NCBI RefSeq assembly: GCF_032337115.1
Contig: NZ_JAVXZY010000001.1
Coordinates: forward strand, 1,176,607-1,240,606
Origin: Roseateles_C aquae
GTDB taxonomy: Bacteria; Pseudomonadota; Gammaproteobacteria; Burkholderiales; Burkholderiaceae_C
Direction: 5' to 3'
DNA: 64,000 bases
Under the pieces are notes generated by a model, which saw nothing but the letters and a program-made list of their open reading frames with translations, was not told the DNA's origin and did no database searches. A program made the position numbers and the translations under genes. How positions within the stretch are numbered: the first letter of the stretch is position 1; every line of letters begins with the position of its first letter. Below are positions 6,953 to 16,218 of the stretch, piece by piece.

Positions 6953-8782
6953 CTACTTCCTTGCCGGCGGCACATCCGTGCAGGAGCCATGCGCCACTTC
7001 CGCCGCCATGCCGATGCTTTCGCCCAGCGTCGGGTGCGGGTGGATGGTCTTGCCGATGTCCACCGCATCGGCGCCCATCTCGATGGCCAGGGCGATCTCG
7101 CCGATCATGTCGCCAGCGTGGGTGCCGACAATGCCGCCGCCGAGGATCTTGCCGTGGCCGTGGGCTTCGGGACTGTCGTCAAACAGCAGCTTGGTGAAGC
7201 CTTCGTCGCGGCCGTTGGCGATGGCGCGACCCGACGCCGCCCAGGGGAACAGACCCTTCTTGACCTTGATGCCTTGGGCCTTGGCCTGGTCTTCGGTCAG
7301 GCCCACCCAGGCGACTTCGGGGTCGGTGTAGGCAACGCTCGGGATCACGCGGGCGTCGAACTGGCTCTTGGCCAGCTTGGCATCGCCCAACAGTTCACCG
7401 GCAATCACTTCGGCGGCCACATGGGCCTCGTGCACCGCCTTGTGCGCCAGCATGGGCTGGCCGACGATGTCGCCGATGGCGAAGATATTGGCCACATTGG
7501 TGCGCATCTGCACGTCGACGTTGATGAAGCCGCGGTCGGTCACGGCCACGCCGGCTTTGTCAGCAGCGATCTTCTTGCCATTGGGCGTACGGCCGACGGC
7601 CTGCAGCACCAGGTCGTAGACGCCTTCGCTCTTCGTGCCATCCAGGCCCTCGAACTGCACCTTGATGCCCTCGGGCGTGGCCTCGGCGCCGACGGTCTTG
7701 GTCTTCAACATGATCTTGTCGAAGCGCGGCTTGTTCATCTTTTCCCAGACCTTGACCAGGTCGCGGTCGGCGCCCTGCATCAGGCCGTCGAGCATCTCGA
7801 CGACATCCAGCCGTGCGCCCAGCGTCGAGTAGACCGTGCCCATTTCCAGGCCGATGATGCCGCCGCCGATGATCAGCATCTTCTTGGGCATGCCCTTCAG
7901 CTGCAGCGCGCCGGTGGAGTCGACGATGCGATCATCCTGCGGCAGGAAGGGCAGGCGCACCGCGGCCGAGCCGGCAGCGATGATGGCCTTCTTGAAGCGA
8001 ACGACCTTGCTCGTGCCGGTCTTCTCCTGCGCGGTGCCGGTGGTCTCTTCGACGCTCAGGTGGTAGGGGTCGATGAAGCTGCCGTAGCCGCGCACGACGG
8101 TCACCTTGCGCATCTTGGCCATGCCGGCCAGACCGGTGGTCAGCTTGGCGATGACCTTTTCCTTGTGGCCGCGCAGCTTGTCGATATTGACCGTGGGCGC
8201 GCCGAAGTCGACGCCCAGATCGGCCATGTGCGAGACCTCGTCCATCACCGCCGCCACATGCAGCAGCGCCTTGGACGGGATGCAGCCGACGTTCAGGCAG
8301 ACGCCGCCCAGCGTCGCATAACGCTCCACCAGCACGACCTTCAGGCCGAGGTCAGCCGCGCGGAAGGCGGCCGAATAACCGCCAGGGCCACCACCCAGCA
8401 CCAGCACATCGGCCTCGATGTCGGCGGCACCGCTGTAGCTGCCGGCGGGCAGCGGGGCGGCTGCGACTGGGGCAGGTGCCGGTGCGGCTTGCGCGGCCAC
8501 CGGCGCGGCGGCGGCAGGCGCAGCGGGCGCAGGCGCGGCAGCACCTTCGCTTTCCAGCAGCAGCAGGAGCGTGCCCTGGTTGACCTTGTCGCCCAGGCTG
8601 ACCTTCAGCTCCTTGACCACGCCCGCGTGCGAGGAGGGAATCTCCATCGAGGCCTTGTCGCTCTCGACGGTGATCAGGCTCTGCTCGGCCTTCACCGTGT
8701 CGCCGGCCTTGACCAGCAGCTCGATGATGGCCACGTCCTTGAAGTCGCCGATGTCCGGGACCTTGACTTCTACCAATGCCAT
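6953..8782 (-). CDS. lpdA: Dihydrolipoyl dehydrogenase with N-terminal lipoyl domain (PDH E3)
   Basis: A 609-residue flavoprotein that reoxidises dihydrolipoamide with NAD+ as the E3 of pyruvate dehydrogenase. Residues 1-77 are a lipoyl domain (lysine 43 in ESDKASM), then an Ala/Pro linker, then the FAD Rossmann motif (VLVLGGGPGGYSAA, about 126-139), the redox-active disulfide CLNVGC (Cys162/Cys167), the NAD motif IIGGGIIGLEMG, the FAIGDI FAD motif and the dimer-interface HPHPTLGE with its catalytic His. An E3 carrying its own lipoyl domain is common in beta-proteobacterial PDH. The start at 8782 gives MALVEVKVPDIGDF, matching AceF; an upstream extension would run into the repeat and aceF. 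It is the last gene of the operon. Confidence 0.97.
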   Translation of the reverse strand: MALVEVKVPDIGDFKDVAIIELLVKAGDTVKAEQSLITVESDKASMEIPSSHAGVVKELKVSLGDKVNQGTLLLLLESEGAAAPAPAAPAAAAPVAAQAAPAPAPVAAAPLPAGSYSGAADIEADVLVLGGGPGGYSAAFRAADLGLKVVLVERYATLGGVCLNVGCIPSKALLHVAAVMDEVSHMADLGVDFGAPTVNIDKLRGHKEKVIAKLTTGLAGMAKMRKVTVVRGYGSFIDPYHLSVEETTGTAQEKTGTSKVVRFKKAIIAAGSAAVRLPFLPQDDRIVDSTGALQLKGMPKKMLIIGGGIIGLEMGTVYSTLGARLDVVEMLDGLMQGADRDLVKVWEKMNKPRFDKIMLKTKTVGAEATPEGIKVQFEGLDGTKSEGVYDLVLQAVGRTPNGKKIAADKAGVAVTDRGFINVDVQMRTNVANIFAIGDIVGQPMLAHKAVHEAHVAAEVIAGELLGDAKLAKSQFDARVIPSVAYTDPEVAWVGLTEDQAKAQGIKVKKGLFPWAASGRAIANGRDEGFTKLLFDDSPEAHGHGKILGGGIVGTHAGDMIGEIALAIEMGADAVDIGKTIHPHPTLGESIGMAAEVAHGSCTDVPPARK

Positions 8783-8844
8783 GTCTGTCTCCAATTCTCG
8801 AGGCGCCGGGATGATGGCATGCCTCGGATGATCAAGCGACGCCC

Positions 8845-8913
8845 GCGGATCCGGCTCTGCCGGGCCGCCGGGCGTGCCCCCTTGAGGGGGCGCGCGCAGC
8901 GCGTAGGGGGTGG
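8845..8913 (+). repeat. Dispersed GC-rich palindromic repeat, copy 1
   Basis: The gap between aceF and lpdA holds gatccggctctgccgg, then gccgggcgt, the palindrome gccccctt/gagggggc, and gcgcagcgcgtagggggtgg. The same series of blocks in the same order occurs in the opposite orientation at 57925-58010. The core forms a GC hairpin. Such elements are frequent between genes in Burkholderiales; the role is not established. Confidence 0.75.
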
Positions 8914-10614
8914 TTAAAGAGCAATCCGCCTGAAGTCGGCCAGCAGGGATGCGAAGTACACGTTGAAGCGCGCGGCCGCTGCGCCGTCGATCACGCGGTG
9001 ATCCCAGCTGAGGCTCAGCGGCAGCATCAGCCGCGGCGCGAACTGCTTGCCGTCCCACTTGGGCTCGATCTGGCTCTTGCAGACGCCCATGATGGCCACC
9101 TCGGGCGCATTGATGATGGGCGTGAAGTAGCGCCCGCCAATGCCGCCCAGCGAGGAGATCGTGAAGCAGCCGCCGCTCATATCGGCCGGGCCCAGCTTGC
9201 CGTCGCGGGCCTTCTTGGCCAGCTCGCTCATCTCGGCACTGATCTCGACGATGCCCTTCTTGTCGGCATCCTTGATCACCGGCACGACGAGGCCGTTGGG
9301 CGTGTCCGCCGCGAAACCAATGTGGAAGTACTTCTTCAGCACCAGCTTCTGGGCGTCGCCCCCACTTTCATCACTTTCCAGCGAGGCATTGAACTCGGGG
9401 AACTTCTTCAGCGCGGCGACGGCAGCCTTGATCATGAAGGCCAGCATCGTCACCTTGACACCGCTCTTCTCGTTCTCCTTGTTCAGGAGCACGCGGAAGG
9501 CTTCGAGATCGGTGATGTCGGCATCGTCATGGTTGGTGACATGGGGGATCACCACCCAGTTGCGATGCAGATTGGCGCCGGAGATCTTCTTGATGCGGCT
9601 GAGGTCCTTGCGCTCGACGGCGCCGAACTTCTCGAAATCGACCTTGGGCCAGGGCAGCAGGCCGGGCAGGCTGCCGCCACCCGCGGCTGCAGCGCCGGCC
9701 GGTGCAGCGGCCTTCTGTGCAGCGGTTTGAAGGCTGCCGGCCATCACGGCCTTCACAAAGGCCTGCAGATCGGTCTCGATGATGCGGCCCTTGGGGCCTG
9801 TGCCCTTGACCTCGGCCAGCGGCACGCCCAACTCGCGGGCGATGCGGCGGATGCTGGGCGAGGCATGGGGCAGGCGGCCACTCGGCGTGCTCGGCTCGTG
9901 GGCCGGCAGGGCCGCGGCTGGCGCAGCGGGAGTGGCTGCTGGTGCCGAAACTGGCGCCGCTGGCACGCTGGCGACAGCGGCGGCGGGCGCAGCCGCTGCC
10001 ACGGCCGCCGCAGGCGCAGCGCCGGCCACTTCCACCAGCGCCAGCAGGCTGCCCTTGGCGATCTTGTCGCCGAGCTTGACCTTCAGTTCGCGGATCACGC
10101 CGGCATGCGAGCTGGGGATTTCCATCGAGGCCTTGTCGCTCTCGACGGTGACCAGGCTCTGTTCCAGCTTGATCGTGTCGCCGACCTTGACGAAGACCTC
10201 GATCACTGCGACCGAGTCGAAATCGCCGATGTCCGGCACCACGACTTCGACCAGGCCGCCTGATGTGGCAGCTGCGGCGGGAGCCGCGGCCGGTGCAGCC
10301 ACTGGCGCGGCAGCGGGTGCTGCCATCGGGGCCGCAGCGACCGGTGCCGAGGCCGGCGCAGCGGCAGCCGCCGCGCCTTCTGCGTCAACGACGACCAGCA
10401 GACTGCCTTCGTTGACCACATCGCCGACGGCGACCTTGATCTCGCGCACCACGCCGGCATGCGAGCTGGGGATTTCCATCGAGGCCTTGTCGCTCTCGAC
10501 CGTGACCAGGCTTTGCTCCAGCTTGATGCTGTCGCCGACCTTGACCAGCAGCTCGATCACCGCCACGTCCTTGAAGTCGCCGATGTCCGGGACTTTGACT
10601 TCTACCAATGCCAT
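8914..10614 (-). CDS. aceF: Dihydrolipoamide acetyltransferase (PDH E2)
   Basis: A 566-residue E2 core of pyruvate dehydrogenase, which transfers the acetyl group from lipoate to CoA. Two lipoyl domains (residues 1-77 and 119-196, lysines 43 and 161 in ESDKASM) are joined by long Ala/Pro linkers. The peripheral-subunit-binding domain is at about 250-287 (ASPSIRRIARELGV). The catalytic acyltransferase domain runs from about 320 to the end, with DHRVIDG giving catalytic His539 and Asp543. Many E. coli-type E2s have three lipoyl domains; here the third sits on LpdA. The gene follows aceE after a 111-base gap and precedes lpdA. Confidence 0.97.
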   Translation of the reverse strand: MALVEVKVPDIGDFKDVAVIELLVKVGDSIKLEQSLVTVESDKASMEIPSSHAGVVREIKVAVGDVVNEGSLLVVVDAEGAAAAAAPASAPVAAAPMAAPAAAPVAAPAAAPAAAATSGGLVEVVVPDIGDFDSVAVIEVFVKVGDTIKLEQSLVTVESDKASMEIPSSHAGVIRELKVKLGDKIAKGSLLALVEVAGAAPAAAVAAAAPAAAVASVPAAPVSAPAATPAAPAAALPAHEPSTPSGRLPHASPSIRRIARELGVPLAEVKGTGPKGRIIETDLQAFVKAVMAGSLQTAAQKAAAPAGAAAAGGGSLPGLLPWPKVDFEKFGAVERKDLSRIKKISGANLHRNWVVIPHVTNHDDADITDLEAFRVLLNKENEKSGVKVTMLAFMIKAAVAALKKFPEFNASLESDESGGDAQKLVLKKYFHIGFAADTPNGLVVPVIKDADKKGIVEISAEMSELAKKARDGKLGPADMSGGCFTISSLGGIGGRYFTPIINAPEVAIMGVCKSQIEPKWDGKQFAPRLMLPLSLSWDHRVIDGAAAARFNVYFASLLADFRRIAL

Positions 10615-10725
10615 GTCTGTTCTCCGCTAACTCTTCGCTTGCGCACCTCGGTGGTGCGACCTTGAAGCCCGTGGCGCAGGCTGCGCTACGCCAACCGGCC
10701 TCGCGCCTGCTCGCCTCGGCGCTGA

Positions 10726-13434
10726 TCAGGCGTACAAGGGGTTGATCTTGTCTGCGTTCAAGCCGTAGTTGGAAATCGCTTCGGCCACCGTACCGACCGG
10801 GATCTTGCCCTCGTCGGCCAGGCTCTTCAGCGCGGCCACGACGATGTAGTGCCGGTTGATCTCGAAGTGCTCGCGCAGCTTGGAGCGGAAGTCCGAGCGG
10901 CCGAAACCGTCGGTGCCCAGCACCTTGTAGCTGCGGCCGGCCGGGATGAAGGCGCGGATCTGTTCCGCATAGTTCTTCATATAGTCGGTCGAGGCAACGA
11001 CCGGGCCGCTGGTCTTGCTCAGCTGCTGGGTCACGAAGGGCACGCAGGCCAGCTCGGTCGGGTGCAGCAGGTTCCAGCGCTCGGCGTTCTGGCCGTCGCG
11101 GGCCAGCTCGTTGAAGCTCGGGCAGCTCCAGACGCTGGCGCCCACGCCCCACTCGGCTTCGAGCAGCTGCTTGGCCGCCTGGCTCTCACGCAGGATGGAG
11201 CCGGAGCCGAGCAGATTGACCTGCAACTGCAGCGGCGCCGCCTCTTCGAGCAGATACATGCCCTTGATGATCTGCTCTTCGGTGCCGGCCTTCAGGCCCG
11301 GCATCGCGTAGTTCTCGTTCAAGAGCGTCAGGTAGAAGAACACGTTCTCCTGGTCCTGCACCATGCGCTTCAGGCCGTGCTGCATGATCACCGCCACCTC
11401 ATGGGCAAAGGTCGGGTCGTAGGACACGCAGTTCGGAATGGTGCCGGCGAGGATGTGGCTGTGGCCGTCTTCGTGCTGCAGGCCTTCGCCGTTCAGCGTG
11501 GTGCGGCCCGAGGTGCCGCCCAAGAGGAAGCCACGCGCCTGCATATCGCCGGCCGCCCAGGCCAGATCACCGATGCGCTGGAAGCCGAACATCGAGTAGT
11601 AGACGTAGAACGGGATCATCACCCGGTTGTTCGTCGAGTAGCTCGTGGCCGCCGCGATCCAGCTGGCCATGCCGCCTGCTTCGTTGATGCCTTCCTGCAG
11701 GATCTGGCCATCCTTGGCCTCGCGGTAGTACATCACCTGGTCCTTGTCGACCGGGGTGTAGTTCTGACCCTTGGGGTTGTAGATGCCGATCTGGCGGAAC
11801 AGGCCTTCCATGCCGAAGGTGCGTGCCTCGTCGACCAGGATGGGCACGACGCGCGGGCCCAGATCCTTGTCGCGCAGCAGCTGGGTCAGGAAGCGCACAT
11901 AGGCTTGCGTGGTCGAGATCTCGCGGCCTTCGGCGGTGGGCTCGAGCACGGCCTTGAAGGTGTCCAGCGCCGGGGCGCTGAAGCTCTCCTCGGCCTTGAC
12001 GCGGCGCTGCGGCAGGTAGCCGCCGAGGGCCTGACGGCGCTCGTGCAGATAGCGCATCTCGGGCGTGTCGTCGGCCGGCTTGTAGTAAGGCAGCTTGGGC
12101 AGCTCGCTGTCGGGGATGGGGATGCCGAAGCGGTCGCGGATGTACTTGATGTCCTCGTCGCTCAGCTTCTTGGTCTGGTGGACGGTGTTCTTGCCTTCAC
12201 CGGCCTTGCCCATGCCATAGCCCTTGACGGTCTTGACCAGCAGCAGCGTCGGTTGGCCCGAGTTGTTGTTGTGCGCGGCATGGAAGGCGGCGAACACCTT
12301 CTCCGGCTGGTGGCCACCCCGGCGCAGCTCGAAGATCTCGTCATCGCTCATGTGCTCGACCAGCTTGGCCGTCTCCGGGTACTTGCCGAAGAAGTGCTTG
12401 CGGACGTAGGCGCCGTCATTGGCCTTCATGGCCTGGTAGTCGCCGTCGACGGTTTCCATCATCAGCTGTTTCAGCTTGCCGCTCTTGTCGCGGGCCAGCA
12501 GCTCGTCCCAGCCCTTGCCCCAGATCAGCTTGATGACGTTCCAGCCGCTGCCGCGGAACTCGCCTTCGAGCTCCTGAATGATCTTGCCGTTGCCGCGCAC
12601 CGGGCCGTCCAGGCGTTGCAGATTGCAGTTGATGACGAAGACCAGATTGTCCAGGCCCTCGCGCGCGGCCAGGCCGATGGCGCCCAGGCTTTCCGGCTCG
12701 TCCATCTCGCCGTCGCCCATGAAGGCCCAGACCTTGCGGTTCTCGGTATTGGCAATGCCACGGGCGTGCAGGTACTTCAGGAAACGCGCCTGGTAGATCG
12801 CCATCAAGGGGCCCAGGCCCATGGACACGGTCGGGAACTGCCAGAACTCGGGCATCAGCTTGGGATGCGGGTAGCTGGACAGGCCCTTGCCATCGACTTC
12901 CTGGCGGAAGCTGTCCAGTTGCTCCTCGCTCAGCCGGCCTTCCAGGAAGGCGCGGGCATAGATGCCGGGCGCGCTGTGGCCCTGGATGTAGAGCAGGTCA
13001 CCGCCATGGTTCTCGCTCTCGGCGTGCCAGAAATGGTTGAAGCCGGCGCCCAGCATCGAGGCCAGCGAAGCAAACGAGCCGATATGGCCGCCCAGATCGC
13101 CGCCGTCGGCCGGGTTCAGGCGGTTGGCGCGCACCACCATCGCCATCGCATTCCAGCGCATATAGGCGCGCAGGCGCTTCTCGATCTCGATATTGCCGGG
13201 GCAGCGCGCTTCCTGGTCAGCCGGGATGGTGTTCAGGTAGGGCGTGGTGGCCGAGAACGGCACATCGATGCCGGCCTGGCGGGCGTGGTCGATCAGCTGG
13301 TTCAGCAGGAAATGCGCGCGCTCACCACCTTCCTCGCCAATCACAGCCGACAGCGCGTCCAGCCATTCCTTGGTTTCGAGGGCATCGGTGTCGAGGGCGG
13401 CGGCGCCTGCAAAGGACTGGGGCTGCGCGGACAT
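10726..13434 (-). CDS. aceE: Pyruvate dehydrogenase E1 component (homodimeric)
   Basis: A 902-residue thiamine diphosphate enzyme that decarboxylates pyruvate and acetylates the lipoyl groups of AceF. It has the homodimeric E1 layout. The ThDP/Mg motif GDGEMDEPE...NCN is near residue 240, and HDGHSH-like histidines of the active site appear as GLQHEDGHSHI in the second half. The protein ends in KINPLYA. The start is set at 13434 (MSAQPQSFAG), where AGGAG lies five bases upstream; an earlier ATG at 13479 has no such site and adds an unrelated leader. It is the first gene of the aceE-aceF-lpdA operon and is divergent from the kinase gene at 13663. Confidence 0.97.
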   Translation of the reverse strand: MSAQPQSFAGAAALDTDALETKEWLDALSAVIGEEGGERAHFLLNQLIDHARQAGIDVPFSATTPYLNTIPADQEARCPGNIEIEKRLRAYMRWNAMAMVVRANRLNPADGGDLGGHIGSFASLASMLGAGFNHFWHAESENHGGDLLYIQGHSAPGIYARAFLEGRLSEEQLDSFRQEVDGKGLSSYPHPKLMPEFWQFPTVSMGLGPLMAIYQARFLKYLHARGIANTENRKVWAFMGDGEMDEPESLGAIGLAAREGLDNLVFVINCNLQRLDGPVRGNGKIIQELEGEFRGSGWNVIKLIWGKGWDELLARDKSGKLKQLMMETVDGDYQAMKANDGAYVRKHFFGKYPETAKLVEHMSDDEIFELRRGGHQPEKVFAAFHAAHNNNSGQPTLLLVKTVKGYGMGKAGEGKNTVHQTKKLSDEDIKYIRDRFGIPIPDSELPKLPYYKPADDTPEMRYLHERRQALGGYLPQRRVKAEESFSAPALDTFKAVLEPTAEGREISTTQAYVRFLTQLLRDKDLGPRVVPILVDEARTFGMEGLFRQIGIYNPKGQNYTPVDKDQVMYYREAKDGQILQEGINEAGGMASWIAAATSYSTNNRVMIPFYVYYSMFGFQRIGDLAWAAGDMQARGFLLGGTSGRTTLNGEGLQHEDGHSHILAGTIPNCVSYDPTFAHEVAVIMQHGLKRMVQDQENVFFYLTLLNENYAMPGLKAGTEEQIIKGMYLLEEAAPLQLQVNLLGSGSILRESQAAKQLLEAEWGVGASVWSCPSFNELARDGQNAERWNLLHPTELACVPFVTQQLSKTSGPVVASTDYMKNYAEQIRAFIPAGRSYKVLGTDGFGRSDFRSKLREHFEINRHYIVVAALKSLADEGKIPVGTVAEAISNYGLNADKINPLYA

Positions 13435-13662
13435 GCTGTCTCCTTGGGGGTTCGGGCTGGTGGGCCAGCCGTGTTTCAAGCGGAAATCACTGCCACATCA
13501 GGTCAATCCAGGCTGTACCAGACAGCCGGCTGCCGATGATCCGCCCGGAGTGTCGCACAACATGTCGGAAAATTCCAAATCGTGCGACTGCGTTTCACAT
13601 CGTGATATTTGAAGGGATTGCCTGGGCCGGGCGAGGCGGGCCGGCACCGGATAATCGCGCCC
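13435..13662. promoter_or_regulatory. Divergent control region between aceE and the kinase gene
   Basis: About 230 bases that must contain the promoter of the pdh operon and that of the two-component genes. The most conspicuous motif is gcgtttcacatcgtgatattt near 13591-13611, an imperfect inverted repeat (gtttca/tgatat) that could be an operator. I cannot assign -35/-10 boxes with confidence. That the adjacent regulators act here is only a guess from position. Confidence 0.4.
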
Positions 13663-16218
13663 ATGCTTGCTCGTTTTGATGTCAAAGGCGCCTGGCGCCG
13701 TGCCCTGCTGCCGCTGCAGCGCCTGGCCACCGGTTGGTGGCGCAGCCAATCGCCCTCGCGCCAGGACCGTTTCGCCACGCTCGGGCCGCTGATCTCGGTG
13801 CTCTTGTTCCTGTCGGCCATCGTGCTGGCGGTCTGGTACCTGCGCAACGAGGAAATCGACCGCGCCAGCGAGGCGGTGCGCCGCGATACCGAGATCGCTC
13901 AACAGCAGATCCAGCTGCGCCTGATCGAGAACGAGGAACAGCTGCTGCGCATCGCCCGCGAGATCGCCACCCGCGCCACCGACGCCAGCCAGTTCAACGC
14001 CCAGGCCAAGGCCTTTGCCCGCGACCGGCCCGAGATCATCCACATCACCTGGCTGGGCTCCAAGCGCGAGCGGCTGGCCAGCGAGAGCGCCAGCGGCCTG
14101 CAGGCCGAAACGCTGATGGCATTGGGCAGCGATGACCCGTCGATGCCCGCCGGCAACCCGGCCACGGCGCCGGAGCGCGCCTTCCAGCAGGCCAAGCAGT
14201 TGCGCAAATCGGTGTATTCGCAGGCCTTCAGCGACTACAACAACACCACGGTGTTCCAGATCCAGGTGCCAGTGCTGGACCGCCACGGCTTCAGCGGCAT
14301 GCTGATCGCCGAGTATTCGGTCGAGGCGCTGCTGCGCTATTACGTGAAGTCCGAGGTGTCGGCGCGGCATGCGCTGTCAATCCTCGACGACCACGATCAG
14401 ATCCTCGCCAGCACCGCGCCGGCCATGCCGGGCCAGCGCATCAAGAAGCCGGTGATCTTTTACGACGCCCCGCTGGGCCGCAAGCTGGACAACGGCCTGT
14501 ATTTGCGCGGCCAGGGCTACCGCACCTCGGCCGGCCTGATCGGCAACACGCTGTTCTGGATGGTGGTGGCGCTGTCGGTGCTGACCGTCTGGATGCTGCT
14601 GGGCACCTGGAAGCATATGCGTCGCCGCATGCACATCCAGAATGCGCTGGTCAACGAAACGAATTTCCGTCGCGCGATGGAAAACTCGATGCTGACCGGC
14701 ATGCGCGCCATGGACATGGAGTCGCGCATCTCCTACGTGAACCCGGCCTTCTGCGCGATGACCGGCTTCTCGGAGGCCGAGCTGATCGGCCGCAAGCCGC
14801 CCTTCCCCTACTGGCCGCCGGACCGCTACGAAGAGAACGCCCGGCTGTTGCAGCAGGAAATCCACGGCCGCAGCCCGGCCGGCGGCGCCGAGGTGAAGGT
14901 GATGCGCAAGGACGGCACAACCTTCGATGCACGGATGTACGTCTCGCCGCTGATCGACCCCAAGGGCAAGCAGACCGGCTGGATGACCTCGATGACCAAT
15001 ATCACCGAGGCCAAGCGGGTGCGCGACCAGCTCTCGGCCTCGCATGAGCGCTTCACCACCGTGCTGGAGGGGCTGGACGCGGCGGTGTCGGTGCTGTCGG
15101 TCCAGCAGGGCGAGCTGCTGTTCGCCAACCGCAGCTACCGGCTCTGGTTCGGCGCCGATCCCAAGGGCCATGCAATGCTGGCCGGCAGCCAGCTCTCACG
15201 CAGCAAGGAAGACCCGGACGCCGACGAAGAGGTCGACGACTACGGCGGCCTGCCCTCGCAGCATCTGACCGAGGTGGGCTCCGATCCGCGCGAGGTCTAT
15301 ATCGAATCGCTGGAGATGTGGTTTGACGTGCGCGCCCGCTACCTGCAGTGGACCGACGGCCGCCTGGCGCAGATGCTGATCGCCACCGACATCACCGCGC
15401 GCCGCCATGCCGAGATGCTCGCCGCCCAGCAGGCCGAGAAGGCCCAGGTGACCAGCCGGCTGATGACCATGGGCGAGATGGCCTCCAGCGTCGCTCACGA
15501 GCTGAACCAGCCACTAACGGCAATCACCAATTACTGCAACGGCATGGTTTCGCGGGTGCGCAATGACGCGATCCAGAAAGACGATCTGCTCGCCGCGCTG
15601 GAGAAGACCGCCAAGCAGGCGCAGCGCGCCGGGCAGATCATTCACCGCATCCGCAACTTCGTGAAGCGCAGCGAGCCGCAGCGCCAGGCCTCGTCGGCGC
15701 ACAGCATCGTCGAGGATGCAGTCGAGCTGGCCGGCATCGAGCTGCGCCGCCGCAACGTCGCCATCCACACCTATGTGGCGCAGCGGCTGCCGACGCTGAT
15801 GGTCGACCCGATCCTGATCGAGCAGGTGCTGATGAACCTGCTGAAGAATGCCGCCGAGGCGATCGACAACGCCGGCCTCCCGGTCTCGCGCCGCCATATC
15901 GAGCTGCGCGTGGTGCCCAAGCACACGCCGGAGCTGGGCGGCAATATCGAGTTCAGCGTCACCGATATGGGCCCGGGCCTGCCCACCGAGGTGATCGAGC
16001 GCATGTACGAAGCCTTCTTCTCGACCAAGGCCGACGGCATGGGCATAGGCCTAGGGTTATGCCGGTCTATCGTCGAGTCGCACCAGGGCCGGATCAGGGC
16101 CGAGAATCTATACAATGGCCCGTCCATCGTGGGGTGCAGGTTCGCCTTCACGATCCCCGTAGACATTCCGCGCCCCGAGCCCTCGGGGGCGGCTCAAAAC
16201 ACTGCTGCGACACCATGA
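13663..16218 (+). CDS. PAS-domain sensor histidine kinase (FixL/DctB-like)
   Basis: An 851-residue membrane sensor kinase. TM1 is at about 41-60 and TM2 at about 292-313, enclosing a ~230-residue periplasmic sensor region. The cytoplasmic side has two PAS domains (about 335-450 with NPAFCAMTGFSEAELIGR, and about 460-585). The phosphoacceptor motif SSVAHELNQPLTAI has His612, and the HATPase region has NLLKNAAEAI and a GIGLGLC G-box. The HELNQPL H-box is the form seen in FixL, DctB and TodS-like kinases. The chosen start MLARFDVKG at 13663 lacks a strong ribosome site; an upstream ATG at 13609 is less protein-like. It overlaps the response regulator by four bases (ATGA). The signal is unknown. 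Confidence 0.9.
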   Translation: MLARFDVKGAWRRALLPLQRLATGWWRSQSPSRQDRFATLGPLISVLLFLSAIVLAVWYLRNEEIDRASEAVRRDTEIAQQQIQLRLIENEEQLLRIAREIATRATDASQFNAQAKAFARDRPEIIHITWLGSKRERLASESASGLQAETLMALGSDDPSMPAGNPATAPERAFQQAKQLRKSVYSQAFSDYNNTTVFQIQVPVLDRHGFSGMLIAEYSVEALLRYYVKSEVSARHALSILDDHDQILASTAPAMPGQRIKKPVIFYDAPLGRKLDNGLYLRGQGYRTSAGLIGNTLFWMVVALSVLTVWMLLGTWKHMRRRMHIQNALVNETNFRRAMENSMLTGMRAMDMESRISYVNPAFCAMTGFSEAELIGRKPPFPYWPPDRYEENARLLQQEIHGRSPAGGAEVKVMRKDGTTFDARMYVSPLIDPKGKQTGWMTSMTNITEAKRVRDQLSASHERFTTVLEGLDAAVSVLSVQQGELLFANRSYRLWFGADPKGHAMLAGSQLSRSKEDPDADEEVDDYGGLPSQHLTEVGSDPREVYIESLEMWFDVRARYLQWTDGRLAQMLIATDITARRHAEMLAAQQAEKAQVTSRLMTMGEMASSVAHELNQPLTAITNYCNGMVSRVRNDAIQKDDLLAALEKTAKQAQRAGQIIHRIRNFVKRSEPQRQASSAHSIVEDAVELAGIELRRRNVAIHTYVAQRLPTLMVDPILIEQVLMNLLKNAAEAIDNAGLPVSRRHIELRVVPKHTPELGGNIEFSVTDMGPGLPTEVIERMYEAFFSTKADGMGIGLGLCRSIVESHQGRIRAENLYNGPSIVGCRFAFTIPVDIPRPEPSGAAQNTAATP

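Noticed and set aside
6675..7331. A 218-residue plus-strand protein beginning with the OrfA helix-turn-helix
   Set aside because: Only the first ~45 residues are transposase-like; the rest is antisense of lpdA.
6881..8917. A 678-codon plus-strand frame opposite lpdA
   Set aside because: The lpdA reading on the other strand is certain, and this frame begins inside the OrfA remnant.
6953..9058. LpdA with an extra 92-residue N-terminal extension
   Set aside because: The extension reads through the dispersed repeat and the aceF 3' end; MALVEVKVPDIGDF at 8782 matches the AceF N-terminus.
10849..13539. An 896-codon open frame on the plus strand opposite aceE
   Set aside because: Shadow of aceE codon bias; no recognisable domains and no ribosome site.
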